Source: Ursus arctos (lineage: Eukaryota > Chordata > Mammalia > Carnivora > Ursidae). From it: DNA of 64,000 nt. The DNA is taken from assembly GCF_023065955.2 (NCBI RefSeq), contig NW_026622997.1:8604001-8668000 (forward strand), read 5' to 3'. Below, in pieces: positions 1-11,340 of this stretch (position 1 is its first letter; each line of letters starts with the position of its first letter). The notes beneath the pieces were generated by a model, which saw nothing but the letters and a program-made list of their open reading frames with translations, was not told where the DNA came from and did no database searches. Made by a program: the position numbers and the translations under genes.

Positions 1-689
1 AAACCAGATCCTCATCCCTGCCCACACTGTTCCCAGTTAAGCAATGGGTCAGATTCCATGTTCCTGGAATGTTTTAGCACTTGGAGCGACAAACTGGAAA
101 ATTATTCACATTGATTTGGCTCTGATAGGAACAAATATTTCTTCATCTTTCTTCCTTCTTTCCCTGGGCCTGCTGCGACGTTGCACCAACCTTGAAAATT
201 CACCCAAACTCTGACACAATGAGACGATTCTGTCTGATGGAAAAGAGTCTTCAGAGACAGACAGCGGCAGCTCCTGTGACAGTACAAACCCCAAGTCCCA
301 GTTCTTGGCAGGGGAATGGCCCATGTCATTCTAGGTCCCTTGGAGAATGTGTCTATAATAGAAACTACAGCCTGATTCCTCAGGCTTTATCTGCTCTTTA
401 AATGGCAGCTGCTTCAGCTCCTATGCTAAGGAAGTGACCGAAGTCTATCATGCAGATGAATAGAGGTAATTACATAACTGTGTATGCTTAGTAATGTTTC
501 AGACTGGATTGATAGCTAGATGATAGATAGATACATAGTCCCCATCACCCCTTACACACTCCACCATGTACCTCCTAAAAACAAGAACACTCTCCTATGC
601 CACGCTCTCCAAGTCAGGGAATCCACACTGACACACACAGTTCTCCAATCTGCAGACCTCGTTCAACAGTCTCGACCGTGTCCCTTTTC
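1..689. other. unique non-coding stretch
   Basis: No recognised coding exon or assignable repeat is seen here. The only local structure is a short degenerate GATA-type run near 511-535. The small open frames here have neither family resemblance nor splice-site context that I would trust. Confidence 0.5.
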
Positions 690-1545
690 CTTTGTCATGC
701 AGGCTCCCCCACAGGGCACACGTTGCATTGAGCTGTCCATCCTATTGGCGTCCTTCCGTCTGGAATAGCCCGTGGTTCTGCCTGCCTCTAGTGTCCTTGA
801 TCTGTCTTCAAGAGCACGGGCTTTTCATTCCATGGCTGGCCCTCCACCAGCAGGAATACCACCAGCGTGATGCCGGGCTCTGCTCAGCACATCACCTCAG
901 AAGGTTCGCGGCGCTGTCCTTTCCCACCTGTGGTGGTGTTACCTTGATCCCCGGTCAAGCTGTCTGCCACCCTTCCCCTTGCATTTGACTAATATTTTGT
1001 GGGCAGATAGTCCCGTGTTTTGCCAATATCCTATTTCTTACGAAGTCTCCACCCACCAGGGACATACACATGTATCAACTACTAATATTATTGTTGCCTA
1101 ACGGTCATGATGTATTTCCACTGTTCCCCCTACCTTTATTAGTTGGCATTCTACTATAAGGAAGAGATTTCCCTTCGTCACATTTGTTTGTTTATTTATT
1201 TATTTTAGAGAAAGAGAGGAAGAGAGAGAGTGTACATGTGTGGGTGGGGGGAGGAGCAGAGGGAGAGGGAGAGAGAATCCCAAGCAGGCTCCACACCCAG
1301 CAGAGTCCAACGCAGGGCTCAATCTCACAACCCTGAGATCACGACCTGAGCCGAAGTCGAGAGACCATCTGTTACAACTGAGCCACCCAGGCTCCCCTTT
1401 TTACTAATTTTTTCAGTATGGACTCATTGATTCCTATCTCATACAGTGGGTAATCCAATTATCTATTTTGATACTTAAATTATTCCAAACTTGGCCAGTG
1501 AGAGCCCCTTCAAGCCAGCTCTTGTGTCTTTCTGCCATGTTATTC
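690..1545 (-). mobile_element. ancient L1M-type LINE 3' region (split by a SINE)
   Basis: The sequence follows, at old divergence, a widespread mammalian L1M 3'-region repeat read in reverse. Recognisable landmarks are AGGAATACCACCAG near 851, AATATTTTGTGGG near 990, TTAGTTGGCATTCTACTATA near 1139 and CAGTATGGACTCAT near 1415. The CAN-SINE at 1187-1398 interrupts it, and the L1 reading resumes directly after the SINE, so the SINE is younger. The exact L1M subfamily is not assigned. Confidence 0.6.
1187..1398 (-). mobile_element. CAN-SINE (tRNA-derived), reverse
   Basis: It reads T-rich tail (TTTATTTATTTATTTTAGAG), then the purine-rich GAGAG block (the complement of the CT-rich body), then GACCTGAGCCGAAG and the end GAGCCACCCAGGCTCCCC, the complement of the tRNA-like head. 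This is the diverged older form of the family. A Pol III promoter would sit in the head and read leftward. No clean target duplication was found. Confidence 0.9.
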
Positions 1546-1559
1546 TAGACGTGATGCAG

Positions 1560-1850
1560 AATCCTGGGGAAGTAGGGAAACCACGTTAGGTCTGTTGACC
1601 CGGGAAGGCCTCTCTGAGGAGGTGAGTCCGGATGACAAGGCCACAGGGATGGCAAGGGCAATGCCTCAGGAAAGGGCAGGGGGTTAGGAACAGAGGAGAG
1701 GCCCGTGTGCCTGCAACACAGACCAGGGAAGGAGTGGGGGGTCATGCTAGGCGAGATGGGAAGACACTGGAGGGTTTTAAGTACGGATGTGCCATGATTT
1801 GGTTTCTATGTCCAAGCATCGTGTGGGCCGCTGTGAGGTGACGCGCTGCA
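1560..1850 (-). mobile_element. L2 LINE fragment, reverse
   Basis: Landmarks of reverse L2 are present in order: GGGAAGGCCTCTCTGAGGAGGTGA at 1602-1625, then a CAATGCCTCAGG block, then GATGGGAAGACACTGGAGGGTTTTAAG near 1755. The piece is old, gapped and non-coding. Confidence 0.65.
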
Positions 1851-2744
1851 GGAGAACAGGAACGGAAGCAGACAGCAGGCAGCAGCGGAGCACATTGCGT
1901 GTTCAGTAAGCCACAGACCAGCTTCCCCTCTCCAGTCTGACTTCTCGCCCTCGAAGCTACGATGCCTGATTAATCAAGAATGCGTGTTGGCTTGCTCACT
2001 CGTTCAGCTTCTGTTCTGTACGAGACACTGTCAGGTGACATGTGGGGTTTGATTTCACAGGCCTCTCTGTCCAGCATCCCCCCCTCCTGGCTCATGGCCC
2101 AGTCCCTTCTGGATGAGTCATAAGCATCTGTGAGCACCTCAAAGTCTGTATGTGGGACGAGTCCCTAGCACGGAAATGCGGGCGACCTCAGCATTACGCA
2201 TGCTCCGTTTCGATCCTCTCAGGTTCTGGGTGACCTGCCTGGGGTAACAGGCGTCACCCCTGTCCTCTTGCTCCTGGCTTCCACCCTCCATGCCAATGTC
2301 TCCCAGCTCCAAGCACTCACAGCTCAGCTCTCTCCGTTGTCCTTGGCATGCCTCTTAACATACACACAAAATTAAAATTGCATGCCTGGCCACACCAGGA
2401 GAAAAGATCCATCCCTGTGGATCCACACTTGGAAGAGTTAGTGTGATTTATTAAAGTTGGATTTATTAAAACCCACGCCTTTGTCTCCCTAGAGAGGCGA
2501 AGGTGTTTCCTAGAACACAAGCTCTGAGGTCCCTGGGGCTCTTCCTCTGGCTCCCCTCAGCTCTCTATCTAGTGAATCGAAATAAAACAAGGTCATCTGC
2601 ACTTTGTCTGCAGCACACTGCTTCCCTCTCGCCTTTGGCCCTTCCCCGATCCCAGTCCCCAGCACAGAAGCTACTATGACATGCGCACACGGACGGTGCA
2701 CCACGGCAGACGTCTGGTGGAAACATTCCAGGGACCATGAGGTT
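1851..2744. other. unique non-coding stretch
   Basis: I see no assignable repeat and no convincing exon. Composition is mixed with only scattered CpG, far from a CpG island. Overlapping short minus-strand frames near 2.3-2.8 kb share no known domain and are treated as chance. Confidence 0.45.
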
Positions 2745-3330
2745 GTCTTCGTCTTCTCCTGCCACCAAATTTACCACAAACTTAGCCCCTTACGGTGACA
2801 CAAAACTTATGAACTCGTGGCTCCTGTGGGTCAGGAGACCAAGTACGAGGTAGCAGGGGCCCCTGCAGGGACTCCCCAGGCTGAAATTCAAGAGTTGGTC
2901 TCAGGCTTTAATCTCACTGAGATCCAGGGTCCCCTTCCAAGCTCATTGGTAGAATTCAGGTCCTTGCGATGATTTGAGTGAGGCCCCAGGGGCCACCCCT
3001 GTTCCCTGACATGTGGCCCCTCCAGGATAGAGCAGCTCCGGGCCAAAGGGAGCTGCTGTTTCAACTCTCTCTCTTCAGGCTGTCCTTCTCTAAGGGCTCA
3101 ACTGGGTTGGTCAGGCCCACCCAAGACAATCTTCCTGCTAAACTCAAAGTCAACTGGTGAGGGACCTTAATCACATCTCAAAAATCCCTTTATCTTTACC
3201 ATAGAAGCAACTCCATGCCAGGAGTGAAATCTCATTGTATTCACAAGTCCTGCCCACACTCAAGAGGAGATTATATAGAATGTATGTGTGGGGGAAGGAC
3301 TCATGGGCCATCTTAGAATTCTGATTACTT
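2745..3330 (-). mobile_element. MLT1-type MaLR LTR, reverse
   Basis: Read in reverse this has the layout of a mammalian MLT1 solo LTR. The 3' end resembles TTACCACAAACTTAG (2770-2784), followed by GGTCAGGAGACC near 2830. Towards the LTR 5' end come CCTTAATCACATCTC (3165-3179) and CCCTTTATCTTTACC (3186-3200), then ATTCACAAGTCCTG near 3239 and GGGCCATCTTAGAATTCTG at 3305-3323. The middle is gapped. I see no internal MaLR sequence next to it. Confidence 0.6.
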
Positions 3331-6250
3331 GAGGAGACTCTCCCCCTAGCTTGTTTACATTTTATTTTTAATTGTAATAAAATACACATAAAATTTATTG
3401 TTCCTCCCAGCACCCCCCGCCACCCCCAGCTTCTCAATGTAGTGATGGCAGGAGGAAAATCAGGTAAAATGAAAAATTTGCCTGTCTCACTTCAAAGGCT
3501 TGCAATTTCATCAGAGCTTAGTTTTGTGTGCGACTCAAATTAAAAATGCCTCTGGGCTGCTCTTTGAAAGCCTTGTGTCCTCAGCCCCAGGGCTGGGACT
3601 GTAAACTCTGATCCCTTTGCTGGGCAGAAAAGAGAGGAAGAGAGGAGTCAGATGATAGAAATAGGACCCACTGCCTGATCCCATACTGCCCACAACCTCA
3701 AACAGAGCATGCGTTAAAATCAAAACTTCTCACAGTCAGCAGTGTGGTCCATTTTCTTTGGTTTGGAGAAGGAACTGAGTCCAGACCAAATGAGGAAACC
3801 TCGTGCCTCTTCCGTGTCTCAGTTTCCCAGCTAACAAATGGGGTCTGCAAAGTCAACTTTTTTTAAATCACATGGCCCCTGTATAGGTAGAAGTAACACA
3901 CTAGAATAATCTACAATGCTTCCACCACTATGAGAATTATGGCTTTTAATTTCACAATAAAAGATAATTCTTTAGTTGTTTTTTTTTTTTTTTTGAAGCT
4001 TTCCTACTCATAAATCTGCCAATGGTTAATAGGGTAACAAACATGACTTTGACTCTAAGGTTTCTCATTGAAGCAGTGGGTTGTGGGTAAAAACCTGCAT
4101 TTTACACCCCAGGAGTCTTAGGCACACCTGTGTCCAGAACACAGGGGAATTTCGTTCCCTTCATTTAGGTATGGACGTTTTATTTTGTACACTGTAGTCT
4201 TCTACAGCTCTGTTCACAAGGCATAATTATTTCCAGACAAGATGCTGGCTCAGACGACTGCCTCGTTGCTAATGTGGCTTTTGAGTTTCGCAAGCAGCAA
4301 ACTCAGAGCTTTCCTCTCACTGTGCTTTCTGTGCACACTGGTAACGTGGCAGAGAGAAATCATAACTACACAAGAGGTCATAATTTTAAGCTATGATAAA
4401 GTGTTTCCAGAACAAAATAACTTGTTGTTCGAATTCCAAACCCACATGTGTAGAAACTATAATTTTCTGTGTGGATGGCAACTCTCTTCTACTAACAGAA
4501 TGAGAGCGATGATGCTAATGGCTTCTGCTTTTGAAAGAGGCCTTCATCCGGGGCAGCAATGGAACATTCAGTGGCCCCTCTGCGTGGTCAGCCCTGCAGG
4601 TGAGTGCAAAACAGCCAAGTGCAAGCAGTTGTGAGTCCTGACACAGTGAAGAGCCACAGCAGCGGGTTTCGGTTGCCCAGGTCCTCTGCACAGCTGGGAA
4701 GGGGAGTTAAGTGGAGTGCAGGCCCCTCATTGGGAACCATCAGTGGGAAGCCTTGGTGTCTCTGTTGAGCGACCACAGAAATGTGTTGAGTATCGCAGAA
4801 CTTGTATGTGCATTGGTTTCCCTTGGGGGCTTGGTTTTAAATAGCAAAACAAACACCAATGCAAGAGACTTCTCACTTAAAAAAAAAAAAATCGGGTTCA
4901 TTTACATTGCCCCGTCAATATCTTGAATGTACTTGAGGGTGCAAGGAAACCCCATGGAGTGGAGAATTCCAACTATCAGCTCCTAAAGGGTCCTTTCCCA
5001 CCTCCTCCAGAGGGAAAGGAATTCCAGCTCCGTGATGTCACTGCATTAGCTGATGCTTCTGAAGGACGCAGCTATTCAAATGTGCACATGTTCTGTTTCT
5101 GTGATTTCCTCTCGTGTGTCCCACAGGCATGGGAGGTGAACGAGCCACGGCGACACGCAGCAAGCTGTGTCTGACCCCGAATGCTCCCTACACACACCCA
5201 CGCACGGATGCACGTGGTTATTGGTGCCCTTCTGGCCCTGCCTGGTCTCCCTCCACGGACTAGCTTTGAGCCTCGTTTTTGTCCCGGAACTTCCTCTTGT
5301 CTCCCCTACACCCTGTTGGAAAAAGTGCCCCAGCCTCGTCGTTGTTCCATGCAGAAGTGCCCCGGCTCCTTCCCAGCCCCCCCGCCTGCTTTTCCTCTCG
5401 CTGGTTCTTGCAGAGGTTCCCAGCTCTGACCTCACTCCTGCTCTCCAAAGCGCCAAGGAGCTTGGTCTCCAAGGAGCTCCCCCTCACCCACCCGCAGCGG
5501 GCTCCTCTCTTCACACTTCATCGCAGAACTGAGGCAGCAGCCCTTGCATCACTGGTCCTCGCCCTGGCAGACGGATCTGCCTCCGAGCTGGAGGCCCCAC
5601 TTAGCTGTGTCCTCGCCCTTCCTCCCCCCACATCCAAATAGTCTCTAAGACTTCCCACTCTGCTTCTCTCCAGGCCCTTCTGATTCACTTCCTCCTTTGT
5701 CTTCCACACAAGCCCACATCTCTCCACTGGCCTGACTTCAAAACTATGATTAGGGTCAGACAGAGCCTTGCAGAGACAGGGAAACCGATCCAAAATCATG
5801 TAAATAACTGTGAGTTATGGTTGCGGCACATTTGTAGAATATGAAAAGAATTTAGAATAGAAGTCAGCCAGAAGTAGCATTGCAAAGTCCAGTCACGTGG
5901 TACAGAGACCTGGCAGGAAGAAGTAGGTAACACGTAACCGAATGCGGGAGGCCAGGCTGTGCACCCAACCAACTGCAAGACATTGACAGAGCACTCATGG
6001 GACCAGGCTCAGTGTGGCATCGAGAAAAATCATCCTGACATCTTGACCTCTAGCCCACACTTCCTCCCTACTATCCTTGCACATGATAAAACCTCAGCAG
6101 GCTGGTAAGGAGTCCCCCCAAAATTCACTGAAGAATTCAATCCCAAATGTATTTGGAATGATGTAATTGTTACCTTAGTGGACACATGACTTTCAATACT
6201 GAAAAAATTGCAGAATAAAGTATAAACATGAGAAAGATAAATCAAACCTA
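3331..6250. other. long unique stretch, no supported gene
   Basis: This is nearly 3 kb without a repeat I can name, apart from homopolymers (T-run near 3979-3994, A-run near 4880-4891). An open frame of 130 codons at 4242-4634 (+) and overlapping frames at 5.1-5.6 kb on both strands are the most gene-like objects. None shows a recognisable domain, signal or homologous family, and the 5.1-5.6 kb cluster is explained by local GC richness that lowers stop frequency. It could hide a lineage-specific or untranslated exon, but I cannot support one. Confidence 0.4.
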
Positions 6251-6716
6251 TTTTTTATATATTAAAGTTGAGAAATAATTTGCAGCTATTTGGTATTTTT
6301 CTTTATGTTAGGTTTAAGAAGATGCTGTGTGTTGGAATGTCAAATCAAACTTGTAATTCTAATTTGAAGTGTGCAGGTAAATAAATAGTTGACTTAGATT
6401 ATGATTTTTATGTTGACATTTTAAGAGAATATAAAAGTCATCCTGGGTCCAGATTTTCTTTGTTATCAGGAATAATAATTACTTAAGTGTTTGGGAAGAT
6501 TTGTTTGTTTATCAGGCAATTAAGGAAGTCACATGATTATAAATACTGTTTAAAATGTTATTTAGCTTTTGTTAATAGAACCAAGGATTAATCAAAGGCC
6601 CCCTTTTAAAAGGTTTTTAATATTACTAGATTCATTGTTTAAAAATAAGATTTTCAGGCTGAGTAACATGTACAAATGCCATTGTGTTAAACAACATTTA
6701 AAATATTCACCGATTT
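6250..6716. other. AT-rich non-repetitive block (candidate conserved non-coding DNA)
   Basis: About 470 bases of AT-rich but non-simple sequence with several TAATTA/TAAT and ATAAATA-type words, no CpG and no repeat resemblance. Such composition is common in conserved distal regulatory DNA, but conservation cannot be judged from one genome. Confidence 0.3.
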
Positions 6717-6893
6717 GGGGGCCCCTGGGTGGTACAGGTGGTCAAGCATCCGACTCAGGGTTTCAGTGCAGGTCATGATCTCAGGGTTCTGAGATGAAGC
6801 TCTGCACTCAGTGGAGAGTCTGCTAGAGATTCTCCTCTCCTCTCCTCTGCTCCCACCCCTGAAATAAGTAAATCAATCTTAAAAAAATTTTAA
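6717..6893 (+). mobile_element. CAN-SINE, forward, diverged
   Basis: The head GCCCCTGGGTGGTACAGGTG is followed by CAGGTCATGATCTCAGGGTT, AGTCTGC, a CT-rich body and an A-rich AATCTTAAAAAAA tail. The many substitutions make it one of the older copies in the window. It sits in otherwise unique AT-rich sequence. Confidence 0.9.
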
Positions 6894-7034
6894 ATAGTCA
6901 CCAATTTTTATTATAAGAGGATTTCTTATAAAGCACTTTGGCAAGGATCATGTTTTTTTCTACTGAAAAAGTCATTTTGGCCACTAATGATGGGCACACG
7001 CTCACAAGAGAGGTAAGAGAGGGTGTAGTTTAGG

Positions 7035-7215
7035 CTCAGTGAGCCTGTGAAACTGAGCCTCGGGTTTTTTCACCCATAAAATGGCATAATGACAATTACG
7101 CCATGCAGCCATTTGCAAGGATGGAATGAAATAATGTGGATAAAGCAGGCCCCTTGCCAAGCACCTACTCATAGCTGAAGCCCAGCAAACAGTACTTAAT
7201 ATTGTTATCTCCTTC
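7035..7215 (+). mobile_element. MIR SINE, forward
   Basis: Old tRNA-derived MIR. The order is AAACTGAGCCTCGG, then a TTCACCCATAAAATGGCATAATGA stretch, then AAGGATGGAATGAAATAATG, then the CAAGCACCTACTCAT and AACAGTACTTAATATTGTTAT end. This matches MIR downstream of its tRNA head, so the 5' end is missing. Confidence 0.7.
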
Positions 7216-7339
7216 AGGACGACCTATGGTAATAGTAAATGTAATCATCTTTTCCTGTGTCACTGTTTGCTTGGATTTTATTGGAAATTTATGTTGTAGG
7301 GGAAACTTGCAGAGTGACCCTGGTAGCATGTAAGAAATA

Positions 7340-7800
7340 CATCACTTGCTGGCTTGAAGCCTTCCCATGGCTCTACTCGTTTCCATTGCCATCTGACCTC
7401 ACCACCCACCACTCCCCTGCCTCCCCACAGGGCTGTTCCCAGGACACGCCCAGCCCACCTCCATGGCAGGCCTCTGTGACCCTCCTTCCCTCCGCCTGGA
7501 AGCTTCTCCTCCAGAGCTCTGCATGACCCACCCCTCCAACTTCCAGGCCTCTGTTCCAATGTCACCTGAGCCCCCTGTTTAGAACCACACCCCACCCCTC
7601 CCACCACTGTGTGCCCCATTTCCCTGCTTTCTTTTTCTCCAAAGCCCTTCTCCCCATTTCATAGGACATCTATTGCCATCACTGGCCCATGTATTCGCAC
7701 CCCCCCCCCACTAGAATGTAAACGAAAGCAGAGATCTTGTCGATGTCACTTGCTGCTGTGATCCTAACAGCTAGAACAGTGCCTGGCACCTAGAGACAGC
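7340..7800 (+). mobile_element. L2 LINE 3' end, forward
   Basis: The order matches the L2 3' region: CTGGAAGCTTCTCCTCC, TCCAATGTCACCTGAG, then a C-run with CCCACTAGAATGTAAACG at 7708-7725, AGAGATCTTGTCGATGTCACT, and AACAGTGCCTGGCACCTAGAG as the end. An open frame of 89 codons at 7257-7526 lies across it and is not a gene. Confidence 0.75.
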
Positions 7801-7805
7801 AGAGC

Positions 7806-7990
7806 AAGTAAAGAAAAGCAGGAGCCAGGATTCAGGCAACATAGGTTTTTATTCCAATTCTGGGACTCCCCTGTTCTGTGACCTTGTACAATTCGCTTGG
7901 CCTGCCTGACTCCTCCTTTCCTTCTGTCTGCAATGGGCACGGCTGTCTGCCTGCTGACCGCCTGCTGGGATCGCTAGAGGACTCATCGCA
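7806..7990 (+). mobile_element. MIR SINE, forward
   Basis: It follows the L2 end directly. Landmarks are CAGGAGCCAGGATTCAGGC, the TCCAATTCTGGGACTC segment, then CTGTGACCTTGTACAATTCG, a conserved MIR core. The 3' part is weak after about 7930. Confidence 0.55.
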
Positions 7991-9177
7991 GTGTGAGGGC
8001 ACATTTACTGCAAGGCGGCGCAGAGACATGACAGACTGTTGTCATTAGTTGGTGACATTTGGAAAAATCGCCTACACGCACCCTGTTTCGAATGTTTTCA
8101 ACTTGGGAATTGTTTTCCCTGTAGCATTCACAGGGAAGAAGATTGCTCTGTCAAGTAGGACCTCCGCCTCCAGCACCCCCGAGCCTGCCCTGCCGCGAGG
8201 CGGAAGCAAGGACAAAACCCGGGTTGACCTGAAGATTCCAGAGCTCTGTCGAGGTCGGAGTAGCATCTTTGGAATTTGTCTCATTGTTCTATGAAATGCC
8301 TGGACACCGCTCCCTCGGGGGAGTTTGAAAAACTGTATGAAGGGCAGACACGTGACGACATACGTTATCTCTGATAACGGAACAATTCTACTCGTGCTCC
8401 CCTTATATCCAAAGGGGTGGTATCACAGTTCAAGGGGTAGTAGGGGGACTCCCCTCATTGGTTATGCTGGGTTGTTCAGTCTGCATGTTTAAAAATTCCT
8501 CCCATGACGTTGGGAGACCCAGGATCTTTCTCTTGTAAATGGGCACTCTTGAGCAGGTGCCACAGGCGTGTTTCTGGAGACAGGGTCAGTGCGAGAGGTC
8601 ATGCTGGCAGCACCGAGGAGTAACGACTGTCCCACCAGCGGAGGCCACAGCATCCAACAGAGCTGGTCACTCTAACCAGTCACCCTTGCCGGCGCCTACA
8701 AACACCCGTGCTGAAGCTAACTGAGGGTCCAGGCTTAATGGTTCTGCGGCAATTTGCAAGTGCCAAGTTCCTCACGGATGGGAAGGAAGAAAAGAGATGA
8801 GCGCCATCTTGTGGAGAGACCCGCAGGTGCGCGTGGTCTCCTGCCCGCCCCTAACCTCTCTTCCCAGGAAGCACCTGCCAAACTCACCCCATCTTCACCA
8901 CCTTCTGACTCAAACACGTTAGGGACAGATATTGGACAACATTCCTCAACTTTTCCAAAATAATAGTCATGTAAAAGCAAATAACTCTAATTTCCCCTGC
9001 TACGGTCTACCAGAGGCCGTGTGCCAATTCGTTCTCCAGGAAGGTTGCACTAGGCCACTTCTATCTTCCCACAGACTCCTTTCTCCTCAGTTTGTTGGGG
9101 TTCCCAGCTTGGGACGAAAGGAGTGACTGTTCTTTTGCTCATGCAGCCCATCCCCCACTTCACTGTCACAACGTTTG
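7991..9177. other. unique stretch with a CTCF-like site
   Basis: There is no nameable repeat. Moderate CpG content at 8160-8250 does not reach island density. Short open frames on both strands are not supported. The CTCF-like core at 8800-8814 is listed separately. Confidence 0.45.
8800..8814 (-). promoter_or_regulatory. CTCF-like core motif
   Basis: On the minus strand the bases read CCACAAGATGGCGCT. This fits the CTCF core form CCAC-n-AG-R-K-GGCGC with no mismatch at the strongly constrained positions. CTCF is the zinc-finger protein that blocks cohesin and sets loop anchors, and orientation matters for that role. The site lies outside any SINE, so it is not a mobile-element-borne copy. 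Occupancy cannot be known from sequence. Confidence 0.5.
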
Positions 9178-9320
9178 GTTTCATGCAGAAATATTTATTA
9201 TATACTACAAAGCACCCAGGCACCGGGGACACTCAAACAAATAGGGAGAGCCATTGGCTTTGAGACACAGGCAAATGCATCTATGTGGTAAGTGCTATGA
9301 CTGTCGCACAAAAAGCAGTA
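9178..9320 (-). mobile_element. L2 3' end, reverse (short, old)
   Basis: The bases GAAATATTTATTATATACTAC, then CACCCAGGCACCGGGGACAC and CAAACAAATAGGGAGAGCC, follow the reverse L2 terminus. Divergence is high and the 5' edge is uncertain. Confidence 0.45.
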
Positions 9321-9837
9321 AGTACAAAGGAGTTGGAGAGAGAAGAAGAGAGACCATGGCTGCTGTCAACGCCTCCAGTGTCCACCTCCCTCGACCTCGA
9401 TGCCCCTCTCCAGACTCCTCAGTGCCACGTTGACAAGCCCGTCCTCTGGGGCCTTCTGCCCTCCCTGGCTAGCCTGGCCTGGGTGTGGACACGTTGCTTT
9501 TCCTCTTAGCTCATCCAAGGCAAGGTTGGAATTTTCCAGTAGAAATGTTTACTAGGCAACTAAAGGAAAAAACAAAAGCAAAAAAAAAAAAAAAGAAAAG
9601 AAAAGAAACAGCTTGCTGAGAGAAGGTGCCTTTTATCAATGGCAGCCACCTCAACTTTAGAGCAGACTGGTCTGGGGAGAGCAGCTTCTCAGCACACAAG
9701 CCCCTCTGGCCCCTTCACGTCACATGTGTTTTCAGGGATGCAAAGCCAGGCTGAGGCAGATTGGCTCCCGGGCCTACTGAGATCTGCAGTACCTTCCAGA
9801 ACCTGCCTCCTAAACTCTGCTCTTAGCTGAGCTCATG
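9321..9837. other. unique stretch with A-rich microsatellite
   Basis: It holds an A/G-rich run (9566-9608: poly-A then AAAAG units) and otherwise nothing recognisable. Small frames on both strands are not supported. Confidence 0.45.
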
Positions 9838-9965
9838 GCCTGGGGATACCAAAGCACAGAGAGTTTAAGCAACTTGTCTAAAGTCACACAGCTGGTCATT
9901 GGCAGAGCCAAGCTCAGTCCCAGGCTCTTGGTTCCAGACCCCGGACTCTTAACCACAATGCTCTC
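9838..9965 (-). mobile_element. MIR SINE, reverse
   Basis: Reverse MIR reading: GCACAGAGAGTTTAAGCAAC, then TCACACAGCTGGTCATTGGC, then AGAGCCAAGCTCAGTCCCAG, and GACTCTTAACCACAATGCT at the end. All four conserved blocks are in the expected order. Confidence 0.75.
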
Positions 9966-10500
9966 TGTTCACCAGAGTCATGTCAATTTTTCCAACCCCC
10001 AGGCAACTCTCAAAATCAGTGTTTTCGGGGTGCAATTTTTGAGCATCAAGTTCCCAGGGCCCCGGGTTCTGTGGTGGTCTACCTCAGGTCCTCAGGCAGC
10101 TGCACAAACTCAGCAATGAGGACACGGCCTCCTCCCAGACCGTGGGGGCAGATGCTCTCTACCGGGCTCTGGGGCCTGTCCTCATCCGGGGTTCCTGCCA
10201 GAGTCTTGTCTGCACATTTTGTAATGTTCCTTGTACAAACTTGCTTACCTGACTGCTTTTTTAAATTAAAAATCTAGTTATTTTGAAGAGGCAGGGCTTG
10301 AGTTTTCTTCCTGGCATGCTTCGTTCCATAACCCACGTGACGGCCAAGACTCTGGGTTTGATTATTTCATCTCCGCGCCCTACTAGAGTTTTACGCACAG
10401 CTGCAAAGGCTGTAGGCCCACAATACGGCCTTCGCACATTCTCTTTGTATATTTTATCTACAAAGAAAATTATAATAGCAATTGCCTGCTTACTACCTTT
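9966..10500. other. unique non-coding stretch
   Basis: No repeat or exon could be assigned. Three overlapping plus-strand frames of 68-94 codons lack any domain signature. Confidence 0.4.
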
Positions 10501-10960
10501 TGAAACTTATTAAGCAGTACTGATAATGCTTAATTATACACCGTTAGTTAGAGTTGCAACACCTTCTGTTACAATTCTCACCCAACTGAGGGAATAAAAG
10601 CCAATTTTACCGAGTTAACATGAAAATGATAAAAATTCGTTTTCGCCTCATTCTGAAATCTTCAGCTGGAAATGGAGTGTGTCAAATTATTTTAGTCAGC
10701 TGTGGCTTCCTCCTTCCTTTTGGAAGAGGACTAAATATGCCTCCTTAGTTAGGTCCATTGTTTTGTAAAATCACATCTATTTTCTCCGACTATTATTGAT
10801 GTGAAGCGCGAATATAGCACGCTGCCTGCTGGGCTGGAAATACACTCATAGAGCCAATCCCATACTTCATTTATGATCTATTATTCCCCATTATTCCTGC
10901 AGAGTTTCTGATTGCATTCTTATTAATCGTTCTAATTTGCCCTTCATTGTGCCGACTACT
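10500..10960. promoter_or_regulatory. candidate conserved non-coding element
   Basis: A 460-base repeat-free AT-rich block with dense homeodomain-type words (TTAATTATA near 10530, TTATTAATCG near 10920), plus AGTCAGCTGTGGC near 10695 and GGCTGGAAATACACTC near 10830. It has almost no homopolymer and no transposon resemblance, although flanking DNA holds old repeats. These are typical properties of vertebrate distal enhancers. Function and conservation are inferred. Confidence 0.3.
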
Positions 10961-11340
10961 TGCCATTCAGCGCTGGGCCTCTACTCAGCTGGTTTCCAGC
11001 GTTTAGTAACTTATGCCTCGATGCAGCTTCTTTCGACTGGTGCAGCACGAGGAAACCCAGACACTCAGCATCTCTTCTGCAGCCGAAGAGGACGTAGCAG
11101 CGGCCTCATATGCCCACATCTTAGGTGGCCTGCACTTAGGTCCCTTCTCCTCTAACCAGTACTCATTCCCTCATCATGCCGCTATTTCTTGAACATCCAT
11201 TGGCTGCTAGGCCTATGCCAGGAGCTTTGATACTAGGCCTGCCCACGCTCACGGCCTGGTGAGGGTGGAGGGCCAGCAAAGCCATCCACCACAGCAAGCA
11301 GTGCCAAGACCCAGGAGCCCATCCTCCTGGGGTCCCCCAA
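10961..11340. other. unique stretch, possible L2 trace
   Basis: At 11190-11290 a TTGAACATCCATTGGCTGCT then GCCTATGCCAGGAGC order faintly resembles reverse L2, but it is too weak to call. The rest is unassigned. Confidence 0.3.

Noticed and set aside
8160..8250. Possible CpG island or promoter
   Set aside because: Too short and too few CpGs, with no supported exon or transcript start beside it.
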